A stretch of DNA of 64,000 bases from Alloacidobacterium dinghuense (lineage in GTDB: Bacteria > Acidobacteriota > Terriglobia > Terriglobales > Acidobacteriaceae): assembly GCF_014274465.1 (NCBI RefSeq), contig NZ_CP060394.1:3162001-3226000 (forward strand), written 5' to 3'. Positions 46,101 through 54,600 of the stretch are shown piece by piece. The translations under genes were made by a program, and so were the position numbers. Position 1 is the stretch's first letter; every line of letters starts with the position of its first letter. The notes beneath the pieces are model-generated. The model had not been told where the DNA came from, did no database searches, and saw only the letters and a list, made by a program, of their open reading frames with translations.

Positions 46101-46446
46101 GGACAACGTTCACCGTTAACGATTGATCCGCCTGAAGGACGATGCCCTTCTGCTGATAATCCTTGAAACCAGTGGCGACGACTCCGAGCGAATAGCCGGC
46201 AGGCGGCAGAGACGGAAAGAGATACACTCCGCTGTCGTTCGTTTTGACTACCGTTGTTGTGCCGGTGCCGATCTGGGATACGGTGATCGCGGCGGATCCA
46301 ATGACCGCCCCGGTGCTATCGGTCACAGTTCCTGACAAAGTAGCCAGTCCCTGACCGAAGCAGGCACCCGGAAGTCCTGCCAAAGCCAGAAAAACCACAA
46401 ACAGACAACTGTATCTTGCCACTTGCCGTTTCTGTGTACGTTCCAA
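43126..46446 (-). CDS. Oar-like TonB-dependent receptor, cluster A
   Basis: About 1106 residues from a TTG at 46446, which is preceded by GGGAGG at good spacing; an in-frame ATG at 46551 lies upstream of the promoter elements and cannot be the start of the mRNA-encoded protein if that promoter is real. Signal peptide YSCLFVVFLALAGLPGACFG, carboxypeptidase-regulatory repeat LSGTVTDSTGAVIGSAAITV, plug VNDLPLNGRNAAQLTELVAG and NGARTADTSYMFDGG, then a long barrel ending QLSAKINF. First gene of the cluster A operon; it should take up a large or scarce substrate for the exported amidohydrolase and oxidoreductase. Confidence 0.9.
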   Translation of the reverse strand: MERTQKRQVARYSCLFVVFLALAGLPGACFGQGLATLSGTVTDSTGAVIGSAAITVSQIGTGTTTVVKTNDSGVYLFPSLPPAGYSLGVVATGFKDYQQKGIVLQADQSLTVNVVLQVGQASQTVTVSANAVQVDTTTGTLSQVIDRTRVNDLPLNGRNAAQLTELVAGVVLGPVDNADQGVTKTFPAAVTVSVNGARTADTSYMFDGGNNIDEYTNVNQPFPFPDALQEFSVQTSNYNAEYGQNAGGVVNIVSRSGTEAYHGNLFEYVRNGVFNARNYFASTVDPLKRNQFGGTFGGPVSIPPLFHSKHTFFFVGYQKTIIRDQQGGVNAFIPTQANLAGDFSAMLSASNPDNPLGKAVQITNPHTGAPYPNNFIDPSTFDPASVALMKDLPSIGGSGSVFYQNPLAQNFDEILVRGDQDFRSKDHITLHYYQNDFSNAGVLNSSNLLTYASHSNIRVQSALASETHVFTPNILNSLIVNYSREVSERGPLSNSPSVADFGVNIYQPAQKAIVGIAATGFFTFGDSAFAEFQRNNYILADDFHWVKGNHNLAFGVHAEISKVDLNNEFNEPGTFAFNSNNTNYALASFLLGYLYTFNQGAGQYYNARNQFYGFYAQDSWHLTRRFTLNYGIRYEPFLPWSELFHRVEQFNPDAYAAGRTSTVYTNAPPGLLFPGDTGVPEQGVRSSFKNFMPRVGFAWDVMGNGKLSLRGGAGMFYDTRQPAIMNSIPSEISPFSLSVSLTNPVGPFSNPYEGINNPFPAPVPPPKNVVFPTPVQANTFDPSGDFQVPVTYAWNVTLEQQVTNNMTTRLAYVGAHASHLFVDDQLNPATYIPGSKLSTDQRRYFAGYTNIGEASMSGNSAYNSLQASIQEKVAAGFSILANYTFSKSMDTLPYLTGNTTPSNGPGNPYAYSIYMPNYKALDIGPSDFDRQNVFSASYVWQFPRLSEGNSIMRAIVNGWRSTGIFQIQSGAPLTITAGSDISQTGLLQDRAQWNGRQPYGAGACKASAVCKNYFDPSVFALPATGNFGNVTKGAFRGPGYFDWDAGLVRSFPLKGDGNFEFRAEYFNLLNHTNLNSPVTAVGSGGFGSITGANTPRIAQLSAKINF

Positions 46447-46511
46447 CTGGAGCCTCCCAGAGTTTTTCTTCCACCATCGCAACGAGTGGTCCGTTTTGGG
46501 GATGTACGTTT

Positions 46512-46539
46512 GATATACCTCACGGCCTATCGTGGTCAA
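46512..46539 (-). promoter_or_regulatory. Promoter of the cluster A operon
   Basis: On the minus strand TTGACC (46534-46539), a 16-bp spacer and TATATC (46512-46517) make a plausible sigma70-type promoter preceded by the motif ATTC. The start near 46505 gives a ~60-nt leader to the TTG at 46446. The same -35 context (ATTCTTGAC) is found at 51515 upstream of the second operon. Confidence 0.55.
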
Positions 46540-46544
46540 GAATA

Positions 46545-46588
46545 TTTTCACAACTTATGTGAAAATTTTCTTAATTAATAGTGAAAAT
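46545..46588. promoter_or_regulatory. TTTTCACA/TGTGAAAA regulator site, cluster A
   Basis: TTTTCACA-ACTTA-TGTGAAAA (46545-46565) is a perfect 8-bp inverted repeat, followed by GTGAAAAT again at 46581-46588, 22 bp after the first. The right arm is part of TGTGAAAATTTTCT, a 14-mer repeated exactly at 51539-51552. It lies between the divergent LacI gene and the cluster A operon. Confidence 0.6.
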
Positions 46589-46882
46589 AACATTCCCTTA
46601 TGGAGGATTCTGCGATCAGGCTTCAAAATGGATTCTCAAAGAGGGATCTGAAGAATAACGGAAAGGGAGAAATCATTGGCCTCATAAATGATGAAAAGGC
46701 CCTGGAATATACTGACCACGGAGCAGAATCGAGCCCCTGAATTGAAGCGTCTTGCAGTCAGTTCAGAAATGCCTGGGACTTTGTCAGGTGCCTCGTTTGG
46801 AAAATGTCGCCATCAGAGATATAGTCTTGGGTGGAATCCAGCGTATGCGAAACGTTTCTCAAAGACTTCTTCACCACTCTTC

Positions 46883-47926
46883 ATGAAAAGCGCAAAGAGC
46901 AAAAAGTCGAAAGTCGGTCTACGGGAAATCGCGGCTGCTGCTGAGGTGAGTGTAGCTACCGTCTCCCGGGTTTTGAACGGAAACAGTCGCGTTGATCCGG
47001 CGATCCAGAAAGCCGTGCTCGGCTCAGCGGCTAAGCTGAAGATCGATCTCTCGCAAAGAAACCGGACAAAGGCGCTTGCTTTCCTGCTTAGCAACCGCGC
47101 CATGCTTCATCCCTTCCACTCACGTGTTTTAAGCGGCGCAGAATCATACTGTGCAGCACACGGATGGGACATGGTCTTCTTGTCTTTCCACTATTCTCGG
47201 AACGCCACTCGCGACGAATTGCATCTGCCTCGCGTGATCCAGCGGCGTGACATTATCCGTGCAGTCATCCTCGCCGGGACGAATTTCGCCAATCTTCTGG
47301 AACTGCTGGACTACAAGGGAATCCCCTACGTGGCGCTTGGCAACAATATCGTTGGAGAATCACAGGATTCAAAGAACGATCTGATCTTTTCTGATGATGG
47401 ACAGGGTGGCTACGATATGACCCGCTATCTCCTCACGCTGGGCCATCGCGACATCTGGTTTGTCGGTAATATTCGTTTGCCCTGGTTCGCCCGCTGCTTC
47501 TCTGGCTACAAGGGCGCAATGGAGGAGAGCGATCTGCAGGCGCGCCACAGCAGCATCGATTCGGAAGACGATGCGGAAGCGGGATATCTCGGAACAAAAT
47601 CCGTGCTGGCTCGCGGAGAACCTGTGACCGCCATCTTCGCTGGCAACGACTCGACTGCACATGGCGTTTATAAAGCGATCAGAGATAGCGGCCTGAGCAT
47701 CCCGGACAACATCAGCGTCGTGGGATGTGATGATACGGTGGGTGCCTGGCTTTTTCCCGGCCTGACCACCATTCGAGAATTCCCTGAGCAATTGGGCAAG
47801 CAGATGGTAGAGCTAATGCTCAACCGCATTGCCCGACCGAACCTTGAGCCGCAACGAATCAAAATTCCTACGGAGCTGATAAAACGGGAGTCCTGCCGCG
47901 CCATTGCCGGCGCCATCCAATCCTGA
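46883..47926 (+). CDS. LacI-family transcriptional regulator
   Basis: A ~347-residue LacI regulator: HTH and hinge in VGLREIAAAAEVSVATVSRV and LNGNSRVDP, then a periplasmic-binding-like sugar domain with AVILAGTNFANLLELLDY, VIFAGNDSTAHGVYKAI-like TAIFAGNDSTAHGVYKAI and ISVVGCDDTVGAWLFPGLTT. The ATG at 46883 (MKSAKSKKSK) starts just before the HTH, so the 65-residue in-frame extension from 46688 is rejected. It sits between the two catabolic clusters and is divergent from cluster A; the shared 14-mer box makes it the prime candidate regulator of both operons. Confidence 0.9.
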   Translation: MKSAKSKKSKVGLREIAAAAEVSVATVSRVLNGNSRVDPAIQKAVLGSAAKLKIDLSQRNRTKALAFLLSNRAMLHPFHSRVLSGAESYCAAHGWDMVFLSFHYSRNATRDELHLPRVIQRRDIIRAVILAGTNFANLLELLDYKGIPYVALGNNIVGESQDSKNDLIFSDDGQGGYDMTRYLLTLGHRDIWFVGNIRLPWFARCFSGYKGAMEESDLQARHSSIDSEDDAEAGYLGTKSVLARGEPVTAIFAGNDSTAHGVYKAIRDSGLSIPDNISVVGCDDTVGAWLFPGLTTIREFPEQLGKQMVELMLNRIARPNLEPQRIKIPTELIKRESCRAIAGAIQS

Positions 47927-47967
47927 TCTGGGGATAGCAACCGGCCTTTGAGGTTCGTAACAATCCT

Positions 47968-49374
47968 CTAGACCTTTTCCGGAACGGCAAATGGCGCACG
48001 GTATCCCCGATCTCCGTCGCGAAGCATCTGGTTGGCCGCATCATCGCCCTTAACGAGTTGTGTTTCGGGATCGAAATTGAGAGTGCGTCCAAGCCTATAG
48101 GATGTGTTCGCCAAGTGCGCCAGTCCTGAGGAAAAGTGCCCTTCCTCGATCGGGGCACGCAGGTCCTCTTTCTTGCGGCTTATGACACATTCAATGAAAT
48201 TCGCGAAGTGATTCTCTTTCGCCTCTGGAGCCGATGGGCCGGGCTGCTGTTCCTGTCCCAACCAGCTTTTGTATCCGGCAACGTTGTCGATCGCCAGATA
48301 GCCTTTCGAGCCATAAAAGATATTTCCCACGCTGTTGTAAGACCCTTCCTTTGGCCCCAGTCCTCCATGGGCTGTCTCGGCGGATGCCGCCGACGCATCG
48401 CGTCGCTGTCCTATGCCAGCCTCATGGTTTGATATCCAATGGCGCACCTCAAATTCAAGCAGGGCGCGCTTTCCATTGGGCAGGTTGTATTCGAAGGCGC
48501 AGTTCAGAGTGTTCGGCGTCTGCTGGTCATCATCGAACATAAAATGGCCGCCGATCGCTGAAATCTTGTTCGGAAATCCCAGTCCCAATCCCCATCGCGC
48601 GATGTCTATCTGGTGAATCCCCTGATTGCCCAAATCTCCGTTTCCGTAATCCCAGAACCAATGCCAGTTGTAGTGAAAGTGATTCTTCGTAAAAGGCTGA
48701 AGCGGAGCAGGCCCGGTCCATAAATCGTAGTCGACGCCTGCTGGCACAGGCGACGCGGGAGTGTGACCGATCGTGTCTCTCCATTTGAAACACAATCCGC
48801 GTGAGAGATAGACATCTCCAATCAACGCTTCCTTCTGGATCTTCTGCACTGCTTCTATTACTGCAGGGTTTGATCTGCTTTGAGTCCCATGCTGGACGAT
48901 GCGGTTGTATTTCGCGGCAGCGCGTACGATCTGGCCCCCCTCCCACAGATTATGCGAGCAGGGCTTTTCGACATACACATCCTTTCCTGCCTGGCACGCC
49001 CATATGGCCATCGAGGCATGCCAATGATGGGGCGTGGCGATGGAAACGGCATCAATCGACTTGTCATCGAGGAGTTTACGAATATCTTTATATGTCTTAG
49101 GCTGACAACCCAGCTTTCGCACTCCGGCGAGACGCTCACTCATCACGTTGTCATCGATGTCGCAAAGTGCTGCGATTTCCACATTCGGGAGTGCCCCATA
49201 GGATTGAATATGATTTTCACCCCTGCCGCGCAAGCCAACAACTGCGACCCGCACCCGACTGTTGGCGCCAAGAATTTTTGGTTGATCGCCCCACGTGCGA
49301 AGGCTGGTGCCGGCTGCCGCGACAGCAATCGATTTCGCTCCCGTCTTTAGAAAATCCCGCCTGCTTTCATCCAT
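47968..49374 (-). CDS. Tat-exported Gfo/Idh/MocA oxidoreductase, cluster B
   Basis: A 468-residue protein with Tat motif (ESRRDFLKTGAKSIAVAAA), the Rossmann part VAVVGLRGRGENHIQSYGAL, a HHWHASMAIWACQAGKDVYV block and VEKPCSHNLWEGGQIVRAAA with the catalytic Glu-Lys-Pro. The C-terminal domain contains PTGPAPLQPF-like WTGPAPLQPFTKNHFHYNWHW. It is distinct from the cluster A oxidoreductase, so the two are not a recent duplication. Last gene of the operon AH2-PmoA-Gfo2, with 41 bp between PmoA-like and its start. It converges with LacI (41 bp gap). Confidence 0.9.
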   Translation of the reverse strand: MDESRRDFLKTGAKSIAVAAAGTSLRTWGDQPKILGANSRVRVAVVGLRGRGENHIQSYGALPNVEIAALCDIDDNVMSERLAGVRKLGCQPKTYKDIRKLLDDKSIDAVSIATPHHWHASMAIWACQAGKDVYVEKPCSHNLWEGGQIVRAAAKYNRIVQHGTQSRSNPAVIEAVQKIQKEALIGDVYLSRGLCFKWRDTIGHTPASPVPAGVDYDLWTGPAPLQPFTKNHFHYNWHWFWDYGNGDLGNQGIHQIDIARWGLGLGFPNKISAIGGHFMFDDDQQTPNTLNCAFEYNLPNGKRALLEFEVRHWISNHEAGIGQRRDASAASAETAHGGLGPKEGSYNSVGNIFYGSKGYLAIDNVAGYKSWLGQEQQPGPSAPEAKENHFANFIECVISRKKEDLRAPIEEGHFSSGLAHLANTSYRLGRTLNFDPETQLVKGDDAANQMLRDGDRGYRAPFAVPEKV

Positions 49375-49415
49375 TTATTCACCCCGTTTCTCCATGAATA
49401 GTTATGCAGCTTTCG

Positions 49416-50417
49416 TTATGGGTGCGCAGCATAGTCATCGTACTGCTTTGCCACTTGCGCCTCTTTGTAATTGCCTTTGTGGACCAGGAGCCGGTAACGA
49501 AAGTGAATCGACTCTCCGGCTGGGATGGTATAGCTGCCGTCCTGCTTTGTATCACGGAGAAAATAAGAGAGCCCGAATGGATTTGCTGCCAACAGTCCGT
49601 ATCCGCGAGCGTGCCAATATGTGGGGTGGCGAAAGCTCTTCGGATGATCAAAGATCGCGACACCAAGTTCGTGGCCGTCGATCGTTCCATCGACATTCAC
49701 CCAATTGGCACGTTTACCCCATATCTGAGGCTCTCCTTCTCCGCCCTCAGAACTAACCATGGTTCCCTGCGGTGCGTCGAGTTCGGGAGCAAGACGGATA
49801 GCGAACGTTCCCTCTTTGGTGTCACCAAACTTCACCAGTTGCTTCCCGGCGCGAATTGTGATTTCACAATCGATGATGCGCGTGCTCTTGTCTCCGCTGA
49901 ATGTATAGTCCTGGATTTCCTGCGCGAATGCCTTCTGATCTGGGCCCTCAAGGTCGAATGTCGCCCGCAGTTTGCCAGAATTTGGCCCGCCATGCATCTC
50001 ATCTATCTTGCGGAAGACCATCCGGCCATAATTGGACGACACATCATGTCCGTAGTATTTCTTAAACGTCTCTTCCGCCCAGAAGTTATAGCCATTGATA
50101 TCACCGTGGCCAAAGTACATCCCGCGCTGATGCGGTTCCAGGCTGCGGTCATGTTCGTGTTCCGGCGGGACAACGTCCATGTCAGGAAAGCTGCGTGTTA
50201 CCACGGCTCCATCGGCATCTCGCACTGGCTGCAGATAGGCTTTCGCGATCTTCGGATCGAAATTGAAGGTTGTGAAGGGCTTTGCCCCAACTGTCACCTC
50301 GACTGTGTAGCCCGTGCGGGTAATCTTGATGGGTTCCATCTGCGCCGAAGCTGGTAGAGTCAGAAATCTTGCCGCCAATGTAAAAAGAGACAATCGATAA
50401 AGCCACTTACACGCCAC
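49416..50417 (-). CDS. PmoA-like (DUF6807) protein, exported
   Basis: About 333 residues. The GTG start at 50417 has AGGGA eight bases upstream and gives a clean signal peptide (WLYRLSLFTLAARFLTLPAS); a GTG at 50453 would add 12 residues without a ribosome-binding site. The body matches DUF6807/PmoA-like proteins: FNFDPKIAKAYLQPVRDADG, PEHEHDRSLEPHQRGMYFGH and GVAIFDHPKSFRHPTYWHAR. Function is unknown; they occur in sugar-degradation loci next to Gfo/Idh/MocA genes. Middle gene of the cluster B operon. Confidence 0.85.
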   Translation of the reverse strand: MACKWLYRLSLFTLAARFLTLPASAQMEPIKITRTGYTVEVTVGAKPFTTFNFDPKIAKAYLQPVRDADGAVVTRSFPDMDVVPPEHEHDRSLEPHQRGMYFGHGDINGYNFWAEETFKKYYGHDVSSNYGRMVFRKIDEMHGGPNSGKLRATFDLEGPDQKAFAQEIQDYTFSGDKSTRIIDCEITIRAGKQLVKFGDTKEGTFAIRLAPELDAPQGTMVSSEGGEGEPQIWGKRANWVNVDGTIDGHELGVAIFDHPKSFRHPTYWHARGYGLLAANPFGLSYFLRDTKQDGSYTIPAGESIHFRYRLLVHKGNYKEAQVAKQYDDYAAHP

Positions 50418-50492
50418 GGAGTATTCCCTCGCAATCTTTAAATTCAATTCCACTGAGACGATCGAAGCATGATCACTGAAGCATCTCTGGTG

Positions 50493-51404
50493 CTACTGCT
50501 TATCTGCCGCCATTTCTCTTTCCTGCTGTTGAAGAATGCTCCACATCGTCCCAGAGAAAATCATCTCCTGTGACTTCTGCGGAACCGCACAGGCATCCAG
50601 CATGGCGTGATAACGTGACAGCGCACCATCAAACTCATCGAGTTCCCCATTGAAGACATCCGAACCGAAGACAAGCTTCTCAAAAGCGTTCGCTCCGCTC
50701 TTCGGGGTGTGAGGACTGACGAGACCGCTCCACCAGAAAATCGATTGGAAGAAGCGGTAGTCGTTCTTCTTCTTGAGAAGAGTCGTTCCCGAAACATCGA
50801 AGTAAAGATTTGGATCCCATCGACCAATTTCGGCTGCTTCGGCGTAATCGGGATTTCCAAGATGAGCGGCAATAATCGTCAACTTCGGCCAGTGCCGGGC
50901 AATCAGATCAAGACGAGTCACGCGACTTCGGTCGAAACTGATGTCAGCTGGCTGCTCTGGGTGTAGTCGGTTGACAATACCCGTATGGAAGAGAAGAAGC
51001 ATGTGGTATCTGTCGGCACGATCATAAATAGGCCAGTAAGAACGGTCATCGTAGTTTTTCAGTGTAGAGGTAATCTCGCCTAAGCCACGAAAGCCTGCCT
51101 GATGAAATCGGTCGATCTCATCCATGACGTTCGAGTCGTCCAATTTCACATCTCCGAACCCGACGAATCGATCCGGATGTTCTCGGATAAATCTGGTGGC
51201 CTCAGGCAGTCCTTGAGGCGTTGTGAGCAATATTGCGATTCCGTCGACGGCGTTCAACTTAACGAGAAGCTTCTCTAAAACACCTGGTTCGCCGTTGTAA
51301 TGCACATGAACGTCGATCAGCCTTGGAGTACCAGCTTGCGCCAACGCTGAAATTGCAACCGAAAATGTAAAGAACAGTAACCCCCATCGATGAAACGGCC
51401 TCAT
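50493..51404 (-). CDS. Amidohydrolase, exported, cluster B
   Basis: About 303 residues. The ATG at 51404 starts a signal peptide (MRPFHRWGLLFFTFSVAISA, ending ALAQA); the longer in-frame start at 51581 would place the phased repeats and promoter inside the gene. Amidohydrolase_2-type motifs: LIDVHVHYNG (HxH), LLLFHTGIVNRLHPEQ, TIIAAHLGNPDYAEAA and VFGSDVFNGE (metal-binding Asp). First gene of the operon with PmoA-like and Gfo2 genes. It is homologous in role but not closely alike to the cluster A amidohydrolase. Confidence 0.87.
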   Translation of the reverse strand: MRPFHRWGLLFFTFSVAISALAQAGTPRLIDVHVHYNGEPGVLEKLLVKLNAVDGIAILLTTPQGLPEATRFIREHPDRFVGFGDVKLDDSNVMDEIDRFHQAGFRGLGEITSTLKNYDDRSYWPIYDRADRYHMLLLFHTGIVNRLHPEQPADISFDRSRVTRLDLIARHWPKLTIIAAHLGNPDYAEAAEIGRWDPNLYFDVSGTTLLKKKNDYRFFQSIFWWSGLVSPHTPKSGANAFEKLVFGSDVFNGELDEFDGALSRYHAMLDACAVPQKSQEMIFSGTMWSILQQQEREMAADKQ

Positions 51405-51491
51405 CAATTTCTCATTTCGCTTTTCAGATTTCCTGCGGTGGAGTATCTCCGACAGGCTCACTTCGTAAACCCTTGCCTGATCATTTCGGAT

Positions 51492-51520
51492 AGCGTAATA
51501 ACATCTTCTCGATAAGTCAA
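51492..51520 (-). promoter_or_regulatory. Promoter of the cluster B amidohydrolase operon
   Basis: On the minus strand TTGACT (51515-51520), a 17-bp spacer and TACGCT (51492-51497; a weak -10) form a promoter. A start near 51485 gives an ~80-nt leader to the ATG at 51404. The poor -10 fits an activator-dependent promoter. Confidence 0.5.
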
Positions 51521-51575
51521 GAATTGTTTCTCGTTTATTGTGAAAATTTTCTCGATCTGCCAGCACCTTTTCTCG
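51506..51575. repeat. Four helically phased TTCTCG repeats plus the 14-mer box
   Basis: TTCTCG occurs at 51506, 51528, 51549 and 51570, spaced 22, 21 and 21 bp, i.e. on one face of the helix. The first lies in the promoter spacer, and the other three extend upstream to about -90. The third overlaps TGTGAAAATTTTCT (51539-51552), which starts 19 bp upstream of the -35 just as in cluster A. Such phasing is typical of cooperatively bound regulator sites. Confidence 0.65.
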
Positions 51576-51697
51576 ATTCATTGTTTACTTCTGGTGGGCG
51601 TTAAGATTCGGAGGTAAGTACATGGTCCGCCGCGCGACTGCGCGGGTAAACAGGAGAAGAGGTAAGATACGCCAGATACTGACTCACCAAAACTTCC

Positions 51698-54600
51698 TTA
51701 GAAAGTAAATTTGGCAGCCAACTGAATGCCTCTCGGGCCACCTCCACCGAGGAAGGGATTGCCCAAACCTACATCTCCGGTTGCGGTGATGGGGTAAAAT
51801 CCAGCGCTCACTTCACGCGAACCGCTCTGGGAGAAGCCGTTCGGTGCGGCGTCTGCAATAAATGCTGGCAGCAATGGGCTCGCGAAGTTTGGGTGATTCA
51901 CGATGTTGAAGAACTCCGCTCGCAACTGAAGCGAAAAACGCTCGGAGAAGTTGGTGTTCTTATAAACCGCAAAGTCCCAGTTCTTATAGGAAAGTCCCCG
52001 CAAAGAATCGCGACCCAGATTGCCGAAATGCCGCGTGCCGGGAACGCAGTCCTGCGCCTTGCCGGTGATGCCGTTGGTTAATGCATATTGTGTCAGCGAA
52101 CACGGGACTGCGAACGAAGAGAGGTCAAGGAATACAGCAGGGTTGGTCTTGTATTGCGGCCGCGCCACGATGTCGGGGCGATCGAACCCTTCGCCACTTC
52201 CGCTGTAGTCGTCTTCGTAGTTGTAGTTCAGGTTGAAGGGCTGGCCGTCCTGCAGCGTGACTGTGCTGTCAAGCCCCCAGCCATTGCGGAGTAGCTGCAT
52301 GCTTCCCTGCATCTTTGGCAACTCATAACCGAAGACCAAAGTAAAACGGTTGCGGACGTCGAAATTCGAGTCGGCATATTCGAGGTCCGGGCGCGTGCTG
52401 TTGTTTGGCTGGGAAGCATTCGGCACAAAGTCTTCACTGTCGCTCGCATTATCGAAGGAGTGGGACCAGTTGTAGTTGAGAATGGTGCTGATTCCGTGCC
52501 AGTCCGGGACGCGCAGATTGACCTGGAAGGAGTTGTAGTTGGAGTGAGAAGTGGACTCCTCCTGATTGATGTAGAACGCGCCGTAGGGGTTATTGAGGTA
52601 AACGCGGCTCGCGCTATTGAAGATGGGAATGCAGCCAGGCCCACCACCGGGATAGCAAGGAACACGGTTTCCGGTTATGGGGTTGGGATAGGTGTTCCCT
52701 TGTGCAAACGCAATATCGGTCGCGGTGATGGCAGCCTGACCAGGCTGATTGATATCGCGGAAGCGCAACAAACGGCGTCCCACAGAACCCACGTAGCCAA
52801 CCTGCACAAGAGCATAACTTCCAATCTTCTGCTGCACATTCAGGTTGTAGTTCATCATGTACGGCGTGCGAATATTACGATCCACCGAAAAGATGTCGCC
52901 GGAGGGAGTTGCTCCGGGTGCAGAGAACACGGGCGCACCGGAGACGATGGTACCTCCATTGGCAGCCACAGAGAAAATCGGCGCCGGGCCGAGCGGATTA
53001 TAGGCGGGGCCGGGATCGAAGGAACTGTTATACGGCAGGTGCGCGAGAAAGACATCTTGAGAATAGGCATCGAAGAAGACGCCGAATCCACTGCGAATAA
53101 CGGTCTGTCCCTTGCCGCGCGGATCGTACGAAAAGCTGACGCGAGGAGCAAAGTTTAGATAATCGGGCTTATAGAGGCTGCCCAATCCCGGTTGGCCCAC
53201 CTGGGTAAGGGTCAGAGTGCCTCCAGGGGGGTCGAATGCCGTGACGTTGCTCAGCAGGTCGTTCTTCTCGTGGAAGACACCGAAGTAGTCCCAGCGCATT
53301 CCGTAGTTCAAAGTCAGGGTCGGCATCACGCGGTAGCTGTCCTGGAAGTACAGACCGTGATTGTTCTGGTAGCTGTGGCGCTGCGAGTAGCCGAGCGATT
53401 GTGTGCCATTGGTTACGGTTCCAGCGAGAAAGTCAGCAAGCGTGTCAAATACAAGGCGTCCGCGAAAGTTCGTGCCCAGGAACTGCGTAATGCTGGTGCG
53501 CCGGAATTCGTAGCCGAATTTCAATGAGTGTTTTCCCGTGGTCCAGGAGAAGTTGTCGAAGCCCTGCCAGTTGGAGTCAAAGCGCTGACGCGGATCGGAC
53601 TTGCTGGCGCCAATCACCGAATAGCTGCCAACAGCGATCACAGGCAGTCCCTCGTCCGCTGAGCCGGTGCCAACATTCAGTCCGATGGAACTCGGATTAA
53701 AGCTACGATCCTCAGGAAAGAATCCTTCGGCAAATCGGTTCCATCCCATGCGGGCCTCGTTCACCTTGTTCGGCCCGAGGATCGAAACCAGCGAGATCGA
53801 GACTAGCTGTACGCGTGTGGGAGTGAATGTGTTGAATCCGGGGAGAATGCCACCGCCTGACAACGCCAGCGGAAAACTCTGCGTACTGTCGCCGTAAAAA
53901 TAGCGCCCGCTGAGCATGTTGCTCTGGTTGAAATTGTGATCGACCTTTGCGATGAGGCTGGTAATCAGATTGCTGGAGGGCGCAATCACCGCTGCATTGG
54001 GCGCGCTGCAGCCGGTTGGACCTGTGGTTACTCCGCTTAGGTTCGGAGTGGGCCATGGATTGCGGGCGAGGATCGCCGCAGTGACTGCATTGGTGACGCC
54101 GCCCAGACTGGCAATGTACGCGGGATCCGGAACACACGCCTGGCTCACCGTTCCGACGCTCTCGCGTTGACCTTCATAGTCGAAGAAGAAGAAGGTACGG
54201 TTGCGAATGATGGGGCCGCCGATTGACCCTCCGAACTGATTGTTGTGGAACGGCGCCTGCGTTTGTCCCCTGGGATTGAAGTAATTCCGCGCATCGAGAG
54301 CGTTGTTGCGGAAGTACTCCGCAGCCGTCCCGTGAAAATCATTTGTGCCGCTCTTGGTGACAATGTTGATGATGCCACCGGCGCTGCGTCCGTACTCGGG
54401 CTCGTAGTTCGAAAGCACCCGCAGTTCCGAGACGGCATCGATGGGCAGGATGGTCGCCGGCGCGCCGAAAACGCCGGGCTCATTGACGGCCGGGTCGTTG
54501 CGGTAGCCGTCGTTCATGTCGGTGCCGTCGAGCAGGAAATTGTTGGAACGCCCGCGAGCGCCATTTACGGAAAATGCGCCAAAAGAGCCAGGGGAATCAC

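Noticed and set aside
46688-46882. 65-residue N-terminal extension of LacI
   Set aside because: Homologues start at the HTH; the extension has no conserved features and lies in the promoter region.
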